Of a stretch of 64,000 nt of DNA, positions 52,263 through 61,402 are shown one piece after another. The DNA is taken from assembly GCA_042663485.1 (NCBI GenBank), contig JBHTAF010000002.1. One strand, given 5' to 3'. The first letter of the stretch is position 1. Every line of letters begins with the position of its first letter. The DNA is from Natronosalvus sp042663485. Its GTDB lineage: Archaea > Halobacteriota > Halobacteria > Halobacteriales > Natrialbaceae. The notes beneath the pieces were generated by a model, which was not told the origin of the DNA, did not search any database, and saw nothing but the letters and a program-made list of their open reading frames with translations. The position numbers and the translations under genes were made by a program.

Positions 52263-52847
52263 CTACTCGGTTGCAATCGGCTGTCTGGAGAGATCTTCAC
52301 AGAGGCGGCGGTAAACGTCCCGCTCCAATAACTCCATCATAGTATCGTCGACGGTCGCCCGCAACACCGCCAGGCGGTCCTCGAGAACGGCGTACTCCTG
52401 GCTGGCCCGTCGTTCAGCAGCGGTTTTCTGCCCGTCCAGGAGCGCCTTTTTCGACGCGAGTGCGAAGAATTGCTGGAGCTGGTCGTCGTAGCTCGAGCGC
52501 AACAGCAACTGGTCGATCAACGAGGTGAGTTCGGCCTTCGAGACCGGTTTGACGAGGTAGTCGTCGAATCCCAGTCCGATGATGTCGAAGTCCGGTTCGA
52601 CCGCCGTCACCATGGCCACGCGACAGTCGAGGCCGCGTTCCCGAATCGTCTCGAGGACGGTGTCGCCCGGGAGACCCGGCATTCGGCGGTCGAGGAGCAC
52701 GACGTCGATCGTCTCGTCGATGGCGTCGAGGGCGTCCGAACCGTCGTAGGCGGTCTCGACGGTCACTTCGTCCTCGAGCCAGGCGCTGTAGAGCGTCGCC
52801 AGGTCGGGTTCGTCTTCGACGATCAGGACGTGGGGTTCAGATGGCAT
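52263..52847 (-). CDS. Response regulator with HalX domain
   Basis: A 194-aa receiver plus HalX protein, a haloarchaeal family. The receiver has acidic pocket VLIVEDEPDLATLY, phospho-acceptor Asp in VVLLDRRMPGLPG (about 54) and the Lys of GFDDYLVKPVSKAEL (about 104). HalX spans about 118-185 (KKALLDGQKTAAERRASQEY, a coiled-coil). There is no DNA-binding domain; HalX is of unknown function. No histidine kinase is adjacent. Confidence 0.92.
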   Translation of the reverse strand: MPSEPHVLIVEDEPDLATLYSAWLEDEVTVETAYDGSDALDAIDETIDVVLLDRRMPGLPGDTVLETIRERGLDCRVAMVTAVEPDFDIIGLGFDDYLVKPVSKAELTSLIDQLLLRSSYDDQLQQFFALASKKALLDGQKTAAERRASQEYAVLEDRLAVLRATVDDTMMELLERDVYRRLCEDLSRQPIATE

Positions 52848-52981
52848 CGGGATAGTCTCCAGTATCGGCTGACAGTTGACAGGCTTCTCACGGAGCCATA
52901 TGAATATATCGGGCGGATGGATCTGGAAAACGCCGCTGAACTGAATAAACGGTTCGAACGAACCCGAGAACGATCGGGTCG

Positions 52982-55156
52982 CTACTCGAGTTCCGCCTCG
53001 AGCACGGTACGAAGAGCGGCGATGTCGGCCGCCGTTCGCTCGAGGACGGTCGTCTCGTTTCCGCCCTCCGTCGTGACCGTCATCGACAGCGTCCCGTCGG
53101 CGGTTGGCGAGCCCAGCTCGACGACGGGCGCGACGCCATCGAACGCCTCGACCACGGCGTCGGGGTCGGTCGTCTGGATCACTGCCCGTCCGGGGAGTTC
53201 GTGAAACAGTCCCGCCTCCAGGTCGTCGGTCGGCAGCGCCACCTCGAGGCCGACGTCCGCGGTCACCATCTCCGCGAGCGCCACCGCGAGGCCGCCGTGA
53301 CTCACGTCGTGGGTGGCGAGCGTCGAGTCGGCGTTCGCGACGGCGGCGAGCGTCTCGAGCCGTTCGGTGGGCGTCTCGGGGAGGACGGGAAACCGGTCGC
53401 TCCCCCCGAACTGGGCCAGGAGTTCGGAGCCGCCGAGGGCGAAGGAATCGCGCTCGAGGGCGTCGTCGCCGACCAGGAGGAGCGACGACGCCTCGGAACG
53501 CGCCTCGAGGCCCGGCGCGTCGTAGCTCGCCTTCGTGCCGACCATCGCGAGCGTCGGCGTCGGCGGGATGGGGCCGCTCACCGAGTCGTTGTACAGGGAG
53601 ACGTTACCGCCGACGACCGGCACCGAGAGGTCGGCGCACATTTCGGCCAGGCCGTCGACAATGGCCTTGAACCCGCCGTAGACGTCCGGCTTCTCGGGGT
53701 TGCCGCCGTTGAGACAGTCCACGGCCGCGAGGGGGGTCGCCCCCTTGACGGCGAGGTTGGTCGCGTTCTCGAGGGCGACGGCTCGAGCGCCGTCTCTCGG
53801 GTTCGCGGCGGTCCAGTTCGGGGCGGCACCGGCGGAGATGGCGAGACCAGTTTCGATGTCCCGGACAGCGAGGATCGCCGCGTCGTCACCCGGCGGAACG
53901 CTCGTCCGGACCCCCACCTCGTGGTCGTACTGGCGGTAGACCCACCGCTTGGAGGCGGTATTCGGAGAGCCGACGACGGCGTCGAAGGCGGCCTCGAGAT
54001 CGGTGTCGGAGAGCTCGGTCTCGGGTTCACTCGGCTCCTCCCACGGCAGGTCGTTCATCGGTGCCCCGTCCCCGAGGAACTCGGCGTCGACGTCGACGAC
54101 GGTCTCTCCCTGGTAGGTACAGACGTAGTTGCCGTCCGTGACCTTGCCGATGACCGAACAGCCCAGATCGAAGCGTTCGGCGATCTCTCGGACGCGCTCG
54201 ACGTTTTCGGGATCGACCTCGTAACACATCCGTTCCTGGGACTCGGCGAGCAGGATCTCGAGGGCCGACATGTTCGGTTCGCGCTGGTGGACCGTCTCGA
54301 GGGCGATTTCGGCGCCGAGGCCACCCTTGGCGACGAGTTCGCTCGAGGCGCCGCCCAGTCCCGCAGCGCCGAGGTCACGGGCCGACTCGATCAGCCCCTC
54401 GTCGATCATGACCTCGTTGGCCTCGATAAGCAGCTTTTCGGCGTAGGGGTCGCCCACCTGCACCGCGGGGCGGTCCTCAGTTTCGGCGTCCTCGGCCAGG
54501 TCCTCGCTGGCGAAACTTGCGCCGCCGAGGCCGTCGCGGCCGGTGGCGTTGCCCACGAGCACGAGCTCGTTCCCTGGGTCCTGTGCGACGGCCGTCACGA
54601 GTCGGTCCTCGGTGAGGAGGCCGACGCAGGCGACGTTCACCAGCGGGTTCCCCTCGTAGTCGGGGTGGAAGTCGACACTGCCGCCGACGGTGGGGACGCC
54701 GATGCAGTTCCCGTAGTGGCTGATTCCTTCGACGACGCCCTCGAGGAGGTATCGGGAGTGTTCGTTCTCGAACGGGCCGAAGTAGAGGCTGTCGGTGAGT
54801 GCGATTGGGTAGGCCCCCATCGAGAGGGTGTCCCGGACAATGCCGCCGACACCGGTGGCGGCGCCGTCGAAGGGGTCGACGTAGGAGGGATGGTTGTGGC
54901 TTTCGATGCCGAGAGTGATATAGATGTCTTGCTCTCCAGTATTCTCACTAGCAGGCAGCGCCACGACTGCCGCGTCGTCGCCCGGCCCGACGACGACCTG
55001 CTCGCCCTCGCTCTCGAACGCCGACAGCAGCGGTCTCGAGGATCGGTAAGCGCAGTGTTCGCTCCAGAGGTTCTCGAACAGCGCCGCCTCCGCTGGTGTG
55101 GGTTCCCGGCCCAGTTCGGCGACGATCAGTTCGTGGTCCGAGTCGGCTTCACTCAT
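52982..55156 (-). CDS. purL: Phosphoribosylformylglycinamidine synthase subunit PurL
   Basis: A 724-aa enzyme for purine step 4: FGAR plus glutamine plus ATP gives FGAM. Visible are ENLWSEHCAYRSSRPLLSAF (His near residue 33), ESHNHPSYVDPFDGAATGVG (about 87-106), GGASFASEDLAEDAETEDRP, SQERMCYEVDPENVERV (about 310) and the C-terminal GGNVSLYNDSVSGPIPPTPT. Its length fits the small, Bacillus-type PurL that needs PurQ and PurS. Those genes are not in the window. It stands alone, divergent from the small membrane protein at 55297. Confidence 0.96.
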   Translation of the reverse strand: MSEADSDHELIVAELGREPTPAEAALFENLWSEHCAYRSSRPLLSAFESEGEQVVVGPGDDAAVVALPASENTGEQDIYITLGIESHNHPSYVDPFDGAATGVGGIVRDTLSMGAYPIALTDSLYFGPFENEHSRYLLEGVVEGISHYGNCIGVPTVGGSVDFHPDYEGNPLVNVACVGLLTEDRLVTAVAQDPGNELVLVGNATGRDGLGGASFASEDLAEDAETEDRPAVQVGDPYAEKLLIEANEVMIDEGLIESARDLGAAGLGGASSELVAKGGLGAEIALETVHQREPNMSALEILLAESQERMCYEVDPENVERVREIAERFDLGCSVIGKVTDGNYVCTYQGETVVDVDAEFLGDGAPMNDLPWEEPSEPETELSDTDLEAAFDAVVGSPNTASKRWVYRQYDHEVGVRTSVPPGDDAAILAVRDIETGLAISAGAAPNWTAANPRDGARAVALENATNLAVKGATPLAAVDCLNGGNPEKPDVYGGFKAIVDGLAEMCADLSVPVVGGNVSLYNDSVSGPIPPTPTLAMVGTKASYDAPGLEARSEASSLLLVGDDALERDSFALGGSELLAQFGGSDRFPVLPETPTERLETLAAVANADSTLATHDVSHGGLAVALAEMVTADVGLEVALPTDDLEAGLFHELPGRAVIQTTDPDAVVEAFDGVAPVVELGSPTADGTLSMTVTTEGGNETTVLERTAADIAALRTVLEAELE

Positions 55157-55296
55157 TCACCTAGGTGGTGAAAGTCGGACAGTAAAGGGGTTTCCATATT
55201 CACGTTCATGCATCGTCTCGAGTCGATCGACTTTATATTCGCGTTTGAATGGTTAGAACCAGTATACTTTTGCCGGCCCGTCCTGGAATTCCTCGT

Positions 55297-55509
55297 ATGA
55301 GCACCTCCGACACGCAACAGGCGAACCCGTTCGAGAATCCGATGGTCCGCTACGCACTCGGTCTCTCCGGGGCGACGATCATCGCCTTCGTCGCCATCGT
55401 CTACCTCGAGGGGCTCGTTCGCTATCTCGCGCTCGGACTCGCCGTCGTCGACGCCGTTCTGATGCCGAAGTTCCTCGAGTACGCGCTCGAGGCGGAGAAG
55501 ACTGCCTGA
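55297..55509 (+). CDS. Small two-segment membrane protein
   Basis: A 70-aa protein MSTSDTQQANPFENPMVRYA followed by hydrophobic segments (LGLSGATIIAFVAIVYLEGL and YLALGLAVVDAVLMPKFL). A tatactttt element about 28 bases before the ATG gives a leaderless start; a longer frame from 55249 would cross it. Conserved-looking but unassigned. Confidence 0.75.
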   Translation: MSTSDTQQANPFENPMVRYALGLSGATIIAFVAIVYLEGLVRYLALGLAVVDAVLMPKFLEYALEAEKTA

Positions 55510-55557
55510 GCGACGGGTGTCCGACGGTTTTTGTACGAGACCGCCGAATGCGATGGC

Positions 55558-56784
55558 ATGAAAACCATCAAGGACAGCGTCCACGACCACATCGTGGTCG
55601 ACGGCGTGGCGCGGGACCTCCTCGACACGCCCGCCGTCCAGCGCCTCCGGAACGTCGCCCAGCTGGGCACCGTCTCGCTCGTCTACCCCTCCGCGAACCA
55701 CACCCGCTTCGAGCACAGCCTCGGCGTCTACCACCTCGCCTGCGAGGCCCTCGAGCACCTCGGCATCGAGGGTCGCGAGGCCGAGCGCGTCCAGGCCGCC
55801 GCGATCCTCCACGACGTCGGCCACGGCCCGTTCAGCCACAACCTCGAGGAGCTGACTCACCGAAAGACGGGTCGGTACCACGACGACGTCCACGACCTGC
55901 TGGCCGCGGGCGAGATCGGCGACGTCCTCCGCGAGCACGACCTCGATCCCGACGCCGTCGCGGACCTAGTTGCCGGAAACGGCCGCTTCGGCCAGATTGT
56001 CTCCGGAGAACTGGACGTCGACCGGATGGACTACCTCGTGCGCGACGCCCACCACACGGGGGTTCCCTACGGGACAATCGACCACGGACGGCTGGTTCGC
56101 GAGCTTCGCTTCGCCGACGGCGAACTCGTCCTCGCGGAGGGGAACGTCCAGACCGCCGAGAGCCTCCTGGTCGCTCGCGCGCTGATGAATCCGACCGTCT
56201 ACAGCCACAGCGTCGCCCGCATCAGCAAGGCGATGCTCCGTCGCGCGGGCGAACAGTTGCTCGAGGCCGAGGAAACCGACGCCCACACCCTCCAGCGGAT
56301 GGACGATCACGACCTGATCGTCGCGTTGCGCTCGAGCAGCGCGACCGAAGAATTTTCCCGGCGCCTCGACCACCGTGACCTGTACAAGCGAGCCGTCTGG
56401 GCCGAGATCGACGACGTCCCGGGCGGAATCATCGAGGCCGACCACGAGGCTATCCGGGAGTTCGAGCGCGAGATTGCCGACCTCGCGGGCGTCGACCCCG
56501 AGACGGTCATCATCGACGTGCCGTCGAGGCCGTCGATGAAGGAGTCCACGACGCGCGTGCTGGTCAATGGCGACGTCCGCCAGCTGGGTCGCCAGTCCCC
56601 GCTCGTGGACGCGCTCCGGGCCGCCCAGTACTCCCAGTGGCGACTCGGCGTCTACTCGCCCGACGAGGTGCGCGAGCCCGTCGGTCGGGCCGCCGTCGAC
56701 GTGCTGGGCCTCGACATCGATGGTCCGCTCGTCACCGAAGTGCGCGACGGGTTGTACGCGACGCTGGATCAGTTCGTAGAGTGA
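55558..56784 (+). CDS. HD-domain phosphohydrolase (dNTPase/SAMHD1-like)
   Basis: A 408-aa HD-superfamily enzyme. TRFEHSLGVYHLACEAL (first His, about 54), AAILHDVGHGPFSHNLEELT (HD, about 82-101) and ELDVDRMDYLVRDAHHTGVP (Asp, about 150-169) supply the metal site. The downstream QTAESLLVARALMNPTVYSH and helical C-terminal half match the SAMHD1/dGTPase-like family. It likely hydrolyses (d)NTPs. The ATG at 55558 gives MKTIKDSVHDHIVVDGVARD, the standard opening; an earlier in-frame GTG or ATG is less likely. Confidence 0.9.
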   Translation: MKTIKDSVHDHIVVDGVARDLLDTPAVQRLRNVAQLGTVSLVYPSANHTRFEHSLGVYHLACEALEHLGIEGREAERVQAAAILHDVGHGPFSHNLEELTHRKTGRYHDDVHDLLAAGEIGDVLREHDLDPDAVADLVAGNGRFGQIVSGELDVDRMDYLVRDAHHTGVPYGTIDHGRLVRELRFADGELVLAEGNVQTAESLLVARALMNPTVYSHSVARISKAMLRRAGEQLLEAEETDAHTLQRMDDHDLIVALRSSSATEEFSRRLDHRDLYKRAVWAEIDDVPGGIIEADHEAIREFEREIADLAGVDPETVIIDVPSRPSMKESTTRVLVNGDVRQLGRQSPLVDALRAAQYSQWRLGVYSPDEVREPVGRAAVDVLGLDIDGPLVTEVRDGLYATLDQFVE

Positions 56785-56952
56785 GGTCACCTCGAGCGCC
56801 AGCGAATCCGCCGCTCATTTCGAAGCGACCGGGGCCGGACTCGAACGAGCGAGGAGCAGAAACCAGACTCGAGCGAGGGCGGTACAGGAACTGGACTCGA
56901 GACCCCCATCGAAACGCGAACTGTTGAAGGGTTCCGGACCGAAACGACCGGT

Positions 56953-57975
56953 ATGGAACTCACCGGAACGATCCTTCGGGGAGCGGACCTCGAGCCAGTC
57001 GAGGGCCGACTGATCGTCGGCGACGATGGCCGAATCGAGGCCATCGAGGAGGAAACGGTCGAGAGCGACGACGTCGTGCTCCCGGCGTTTATCAACGCCC
57101 ACACGCACATCGGCGACTCCATCGCGAAGGAGGCCGGCGGCGGGCTCACCCTCGAGGAATTGGTCGCGCCGCCCGACGGCCTCAAACATCGTCTCCTCCG
57201 GGACGCCAGCCGCGAGGAACTCGTCGCGGCCGTCCAAACCTCGCTCGAGTACATGGAACGCGGCGGCACGGCGGCCTGCTTCGACTTTCGAGAGGGCGGC
57301 GTCGCGGGGGTCGAGATGCTTCGCGAGGCCGCCTCGGATCGGGCGATCGACGCCTACGCGTTCGCCCGCGAATCGCCCGAGGCGATGGAGGCGGGCGACG
57401 GATTCGGAGCCAGTGGGGCCAACGACGACTCCTTCGACCGCGAGCGCGAGGCGACCCAGGAGGCCGGCAAGCCCTTCGCCATCCACGCGGGCGAGGCCGA
57501 CCCCAGCGACCTCCACCCGGCGATGGACCTCGAGCCGGAGTTCCTGGTCCACGTCGTCCACCCCGAGGACGACCACCTCGAGCGGATCGCACGCGAGGAA
57601 ATTCCCATCGTGGTCTGTCCGCGCTCGAACCTCGTCACCAGGGTCGGCCTCCCGCCCGTCGAGGAACTGGTCGAGCGAACGACGCTCGCGTTGGGCACCG
57701 ACAACGTGATGCTCAACTCGCCGTCGATGTTCCGAGAGATGGAGTTTCTCGCCAAACTCTCGGACCTCTCCGCTCGAGAGATCCTGCGGATGGCGACGGT
57801 CAACGGGGCCGCGTTGATGGATCTAGAGTACGGCTCGATCGAGGCTGGAAACGTCGCTCGCGTCCTGGTGCTCGACGGCGATTCGCCGAACCTCGCGGGC
57901 GTTCGCGACCCCGTCCGGGCGGTGGTCCGGCGAGCAGGGGTCGACGACGTGAAACGAGTCGTCTTCGCCGACTGA
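56953..57975 (+). CDS. Amidohydrolase-superfamily deaminase-like enzyme
   Basis: A 340-aa metal-dependent hydrolase of the cytosine/adenosine/guanine-deaminase and chlorohydrolase type. The HxH motif is in PAFINAHTHIGDSIAKEAGG (about 47-66). PFAIHAGEADPSDLHPAMDL (about 177) supplies the next His and Glu. VHVVHPEDDHLERIA supplies another His, and LALGTDNVMLNSPSMFREME the catalytic Asp (about 252). It is somewhat short for the family. Substrate unknown. A preceding spacer of about 170 bases shows no gene. Confidence 0.9.
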   Translation: MELTGTILRGADLEPVEGRLIVGDDGRIEAIEEETVESDDVVLPAFINAHTHIGDSIAKEAGGGLTLEELVAPPDGLKHRLLRDASREELVAAVQTSLEYMERGGTAACFDFREGGVAGVEMLREAASDRAIDAYAFARESPEAMEAGDGFGASGANDDSFDREREATQEAGKPFAIHAGEADPSDLHPAMDLEPEFLVHVVHPEDDHLERIAREEIPIVVCPRSNLVTRVGLPPVEELVERTTLALGTDNVMLNSPSMFREMEFLAKLSDLSAREILRMATVNGAALMDLEYGSIEAGNVARVLVLDGDSPNLAGVRDPVRAVVRRAGVDDVKRVVFAD

Positions 57976-58116
57976 GGATCGTCAGAATCGCTCGCGCTCG
58001 CACGAACGCACCGCTCGACGGAAACGTCCAGTACGCAGAAAAGAGTCCCGTCTCGAGCGACGAGACGGGGCAGCGGGGACCGTCCCGCACCTACCGTTGC
58101 TGTTCGTACCGGCCTC

Positions 58117-58260
58117 TCACTCGATCGGCATCGCCGTGTTCCGGTAAGCGACCCCGCACGTGGGGCAGGTTCCGGGGTTCGTCGTCGCGGTGACCGTGTC
58201 CCCGCACTCGAGGCACTCGTAAGTCGATTCGGCCGCTGGGTCGTATGGAGCGTCCTTCAT
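58117..58260 (-). CDS. Zinc-ribbon microprotein, rubrerythrin-like
   Basis: A 47-aa protein MKDAPYDPAAESTYECLECG ending TCGVAYRNTAMPIE. Two CxxC pairs (ECLECG and CPTCG) form a zinc or iron knuckle as in the rubredoxin-like end of rubrerythrins. Very short zinc-finger proteins like this are common in haloarchaea. The ATG at 58260 is natural; a longer frame to 58356 is Arg/His-rich and probably noncoding. Function unknown. Confidence 0.85.
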   Translation of the reverse strand: MKDAPYDPAAESTYECLECGDTVTATTNPGTCPTCGVAYRNTAMPIE

Positions 58261-58366
58261 GGGTAGCCGGCCACGCGACGGTCGGTGGCCACGTGGTGCA
58301 ATATTTGCCCGACGCCGATGGGCGTGGTGGTTCATTTCTAAACCTCTCGCCGCCATACAGGGTTTA

Positions 58367-61300
58367 CTATTGAACCCTCGTCGCGTACGAGTCCTCGAAC
58401 AGGATCGAAAAGAGCGTTCGCTCGACCGCCCTGACGTGGTTCGAAAAGGCCGTTGGAGAGATATCTAGCGAGTCAGCGACGGCCGAGCCGGTTCGTGCTC
58501 GTGGCGTCGCGAAGTAGCCGGCGTGGTAGGCAGTCCGAACCACCTCGAGCTGGCGGTCGGTGAGCGACTCCAGTACTGCGGACTCAAGGCGGTCGCCGGT
58601 CGTCGGGGGGCCGGTTCGTTCCCGGCGGGTCGCGAGCCTCGCGTCGGGGTAGGTCGACCGGACGAGGTCGTCGATCGACGCGGTTTCGACCGGACTCGGC
58701 ACGTCCACCGAGAGCGTCGTTCCGTCGGGATCAGCGGTGAGCCGGCGGACGACGCCACCGTGTTCGGCCAGTCGAGTCGCGAGCGCCAGCTCGGAGAGCG
58801 TGAGTCGGACGAGCCCTCCGTCCGCGCTCGCACTCGCGCTCGCGCTGACGACGTGTGCATCCTCGACACCGGTCAGGGACGAGGCCCGATCGACGACCAC
58901 CTCGGCCGAGCAGCCGGAGACGGTGACGAACGTCAACACGCCCGATTCCAGGCGCTGGATGCCTCCCTCGAGGTCCAGCCGGCACTCGAGGGTTCGGGCG
59001 AGGCGATCGATCGCCGTTCCCGTGTTCTCGACGTCGGTCTCGTAGGTGAGTTCGGCTACGCGCCCGCCTAGCAGGGCGTGAGTTCGTTCGACCGACCCGA
59101 TCGCTGAGGCGATGGTCTCGCCGAGTTCCCGGAGCACTTCCCGCGCGGTCTCGTCGAAGGCGCCGGGTCTGTCGGCGTAGACCGTCAGCGCTCCGTAGCT
59201 GAACTCGTCGTACGCGAGGGGAACGCTGGCGATGGATTGGAATCCCCGGGTCAGCGCCGGCGAGCGCCACTCGCCAGCCCGCAGATCGCTCGCGACGTTC
59301 TCGACGACCGTCGGCGACCGGGTCTCGAGGGTGTGCGAGGCTGGCTCCGTTGCCGTCGAATCGGCCGCGAGCGTCTCGAGCGCGTCGAGGTAGCCCTGGC
59401 CGTCGCCGGCCCAGGCGCGGGGCGTGACCTCGTCGGTTCGCGGGTCGAGCGACCCGATCCAGGCGAACGTAAATCGGTCGGCGTCGGTGAGGCGATCGCA
59501 GACGGCGTCCTCGATGTCGTCGCGGGTGTCGGCCCGGACGAGGTCCCGTCCGATTTCGCGGATGATCTCGTTGATTCGATCGAGCGCGCTCAGGCGCTGG
59601 TTCTGCCGCTTGAGTTCCCGATCTCGCGCCCTGAGACGCGAGTTCCGTTCCACCCGGTCGAGGGCGGCCTCGGCCGTCGCCGCCAGCAGGTCCGCGACCT
59701 CGACCGTGACGTCGTCGAGCGCGGCGGGATCGGCGGTCCCGGCGAGGAAGACGCCGTGGTCGGCGAGCGGAACGATGACGCCGCTTCGAAGCCCATCGAC
59801 GGGCGAATCGGACGGGTCGAGCTCCTCGAAGACGTGCGTCTCGTCCTCGACGAACGCGTTCGCGAGCGCGTCGTCGGCTCCCAGCGAGATCGCCTCGAGT
59901 CGGCCGCGGTCGCCGGCGCCGCTGTAGGCCGCCACCTCGAGCGCGTTCGCCGCTGTGTCGAAGCGATAGACCGCGGCCGAGGGGAGCGAGAGGACGGCCT
60001 CGACGTCGTCGACGACGCGCTGAGAGATCTCGACCTCGGACTCGGCGTACAGGAGCGCGCGAGCCGTCTCGTGGAGCGATGTGAGCGCGCGCTCGCGCTG
60101 CTTGCGAGTAGTGACGTCGCGGCAGCTAAACAGCCGGCGGCCGTCCTGAATCGAGACTTCGCGGACGTTCACGAGCAGCGCGTGCTCGTCGCCGTCCCGG
60201 TCGGTCGCCGTGCACTCGACGTTCGTGAGGACGCCCTTCTCGGCGAGCGCCGCTTCGTCGTAGAACTCCCCCAGCAGGGCGTCGATCGTTCCCAGTTCGT
60301 GGATTTCCGCGGCGGTGTAGCCGAAGATGAAGTGGACGTTCGGGCAGACGTAGGTAAAGCGCCCCTCCTCGTCGGTGAGCAACACGGTATCGGTCATGTG
60401 CGCGAGCGTCACCCGGTGGAGTTCCTCCGAGCGCCGGAGTTCGCGGATCGTCTCGACGCGTTCGGTGACGTCGCGGCCGAGGACCACCACCCCCTGTTCG
60501 CCCGACTCGATCGGGTGAAACGAGAGCGCGAGCGTTCGTTCCTCGGCGTCCGGAGGTGCTCGTTCCTCGCCGTCCTGACGCGAGAGCGTCACTTCTCGCT
60601 CCGCGTACGCGCCCGATCGGGCGGCCTCGAGCCCCGACTCGAGTGGACTGACCGCCTCGACGGCCCAGTAGCGACGGTCCACGAACGAGCGGCCGACCGG
60701 ATCGGCCCCCGTCTCGAGGCCCTCGCGGACGGCCGGGTTGGTGTCGGCGATCGTGCCGTCGGCCTCGAGCACCCAGAGGTACGTTCCGGCGTCCGACGCG
60801 TCGCCGCCATCGCCACTCGGTGGTCCGTCGGCGACGGCGTCGAACTGGCGGGCCCGCTGGCGGGCGACGGACGCCGAACGGCCTCTCCCGGAGTCGTCTC
60901 GATCCTCGAGGACCGTGTCGAGCATCTCCTGGAGGAGCGACTCCCGGTCGTCGAACGGCACGTAGCCGCTCGCGCCCGCCGCGAGGTGCCGGCTGGCGAG
61001 GCGTTCGTCGCCGTCGACCGGAACGCTCACCAGCGGCCGGGTCGGCCAGCGCGCTCGCACGCGCTCGACGAACGAGCGCCCGTCGTCTGGCGACGCAGTC
61101 CCGTCGACGAGGACGACGGCCGGGTCGTCGCCGTCCCACGACGCCAGCGGATCGTTCGAATCGACCGTCGAAACCGTCACAGGCTCGAGGTTCGGGACCG
61201 TCGCCTCGAGGGTCGCGCGCACCGCCTCGATCCAATCCGGGGCGCCGATTAGCAGCGCCGTGCTCGGTGCGGGTTCGTCGATGCCGGTACCGCGTTCCAT
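58367..61300 (-). CDS. Large multi-sensor Bat-type transcription regulator
   Basis: A 977-aa cytosolic regulator with bacterio-opsin-activator architecture. In order: a degenerate receiver-like N-terminus (TALLIGAPDWIEAVRATLEA, about 10-130), PAS 1 (about 150-260, GTYLWVLEADGTIADTNPAV), PAS 2 (about 285-395, YVCPNVHFIFGYTAAEIHEL), GAF 1 (about 405-565), GAF 2 (about 580-740, RFTFAWIGSLDPRTDEVTPR), a BAT domain and an HTH_10 at 915-970 (LTDRQLEVVRTAYHAGYFAT). It likely senses a small molecule or redox state and binds DNA. I used the ATG at 61300; the frame continues far upstream but there it is antisense to the MBL gene. Confidence 0.92.
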   Translation of the reverse strand: MERGTGIDEPAPSTALLIGAPDWIEAVRATLEATVPNLEPVTVSTVDSNDPLASWDGDDPAVVLVDGTASPDDGRSFVERVRARWPTRPLVSVPVDGDERLASRHLAAGASGYVPFDDRESLLQEMLDTVLEDRDDSGRGRSASVARQRARQFDAVADGPPSGDGGDASDAGTYLWVLEADGTIADTNPAVREGLETGADPVGRSFVDRRYWAVEAVSPLESGLEAARSGAYAEREVTLSRQDGEERAPPDAEERTLALSFHPIESGEQGVVVLGRDVTERVETIRELRRSEELHRVTLAHMTDTVLLTDEEGRFTYVCPNVHFIFGYTAAEIHELGTIDALLGEFYDEAALAEKGVLTNVECTATDRDGDEHALLVNVREVSIQDGRRLFSCRDVTTRKQRERALTSLHETARALLYAESEVEISQRVVDDVEAVLSLPSAAVYRFDTAANALEVAAYSGAGDRGRLEAISLGADDALANAFVEDETHVFEELDPSDSPVDGLRSGVIVPLADHGVFLAGTADPAALDDVTVEVADLLAATAEAALDRVERNSRLRARDRELKRQNQRLSALDRINEIIREIGRDLVRADTRDDIEDAVCDRLTDADRFTFAWIGSLDPRTDEVTPRAWAGDGQGYLDALETLAADSTATEPASHTLETRSPTVVENVASDLRAGEWRSPALTRGFQSIASVPLAYDEFSYGALTVYADRPGAFDETAREVLRELGETIASAIGSVERTHALLGGRVAELTYETDVENTGTAIDRLARTLECRLDLEGGIQRLESGVLTFVTVSGCSAEVVVDRASSLTGVEDAHVVSASASASADGGLVRLTLSELALATRLAEHGGVVRRLTADPDGTTLSVDVPSPVETASIDDLVRSTYPDARLATRRERTGPPTTGDRLESAVLESLTDRQLEVVRTAYHAGYFATPRARTGSAVADSLDISPTAFSNHVRAVERTLFSILFEDSYATRVQ

Positions 61301-61402
61301 CGGTGGCCCTTCTCGTCGAGTCACTATAGTAGTCCGCCTGACGGCCGTTTCAGGAACCGCCTCGGGGGCAGGTTTTATCGGCCGCGGCCTCGCCGTCTCC
61401 GT

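Noticed and set aside
59237..61252. A 671-codon open frame on the + strand
   Set aside because: It lies antisense to the Bat-type regulator and is a by-product of high GC3. Its translation is Arg/Glu/Val-rich with no motif, while the opposite strand has clear PAS, GAF and HTH domains. The same applies to long + strand frames over purL (53201-55171) and the GT-C gene (14634-16529).
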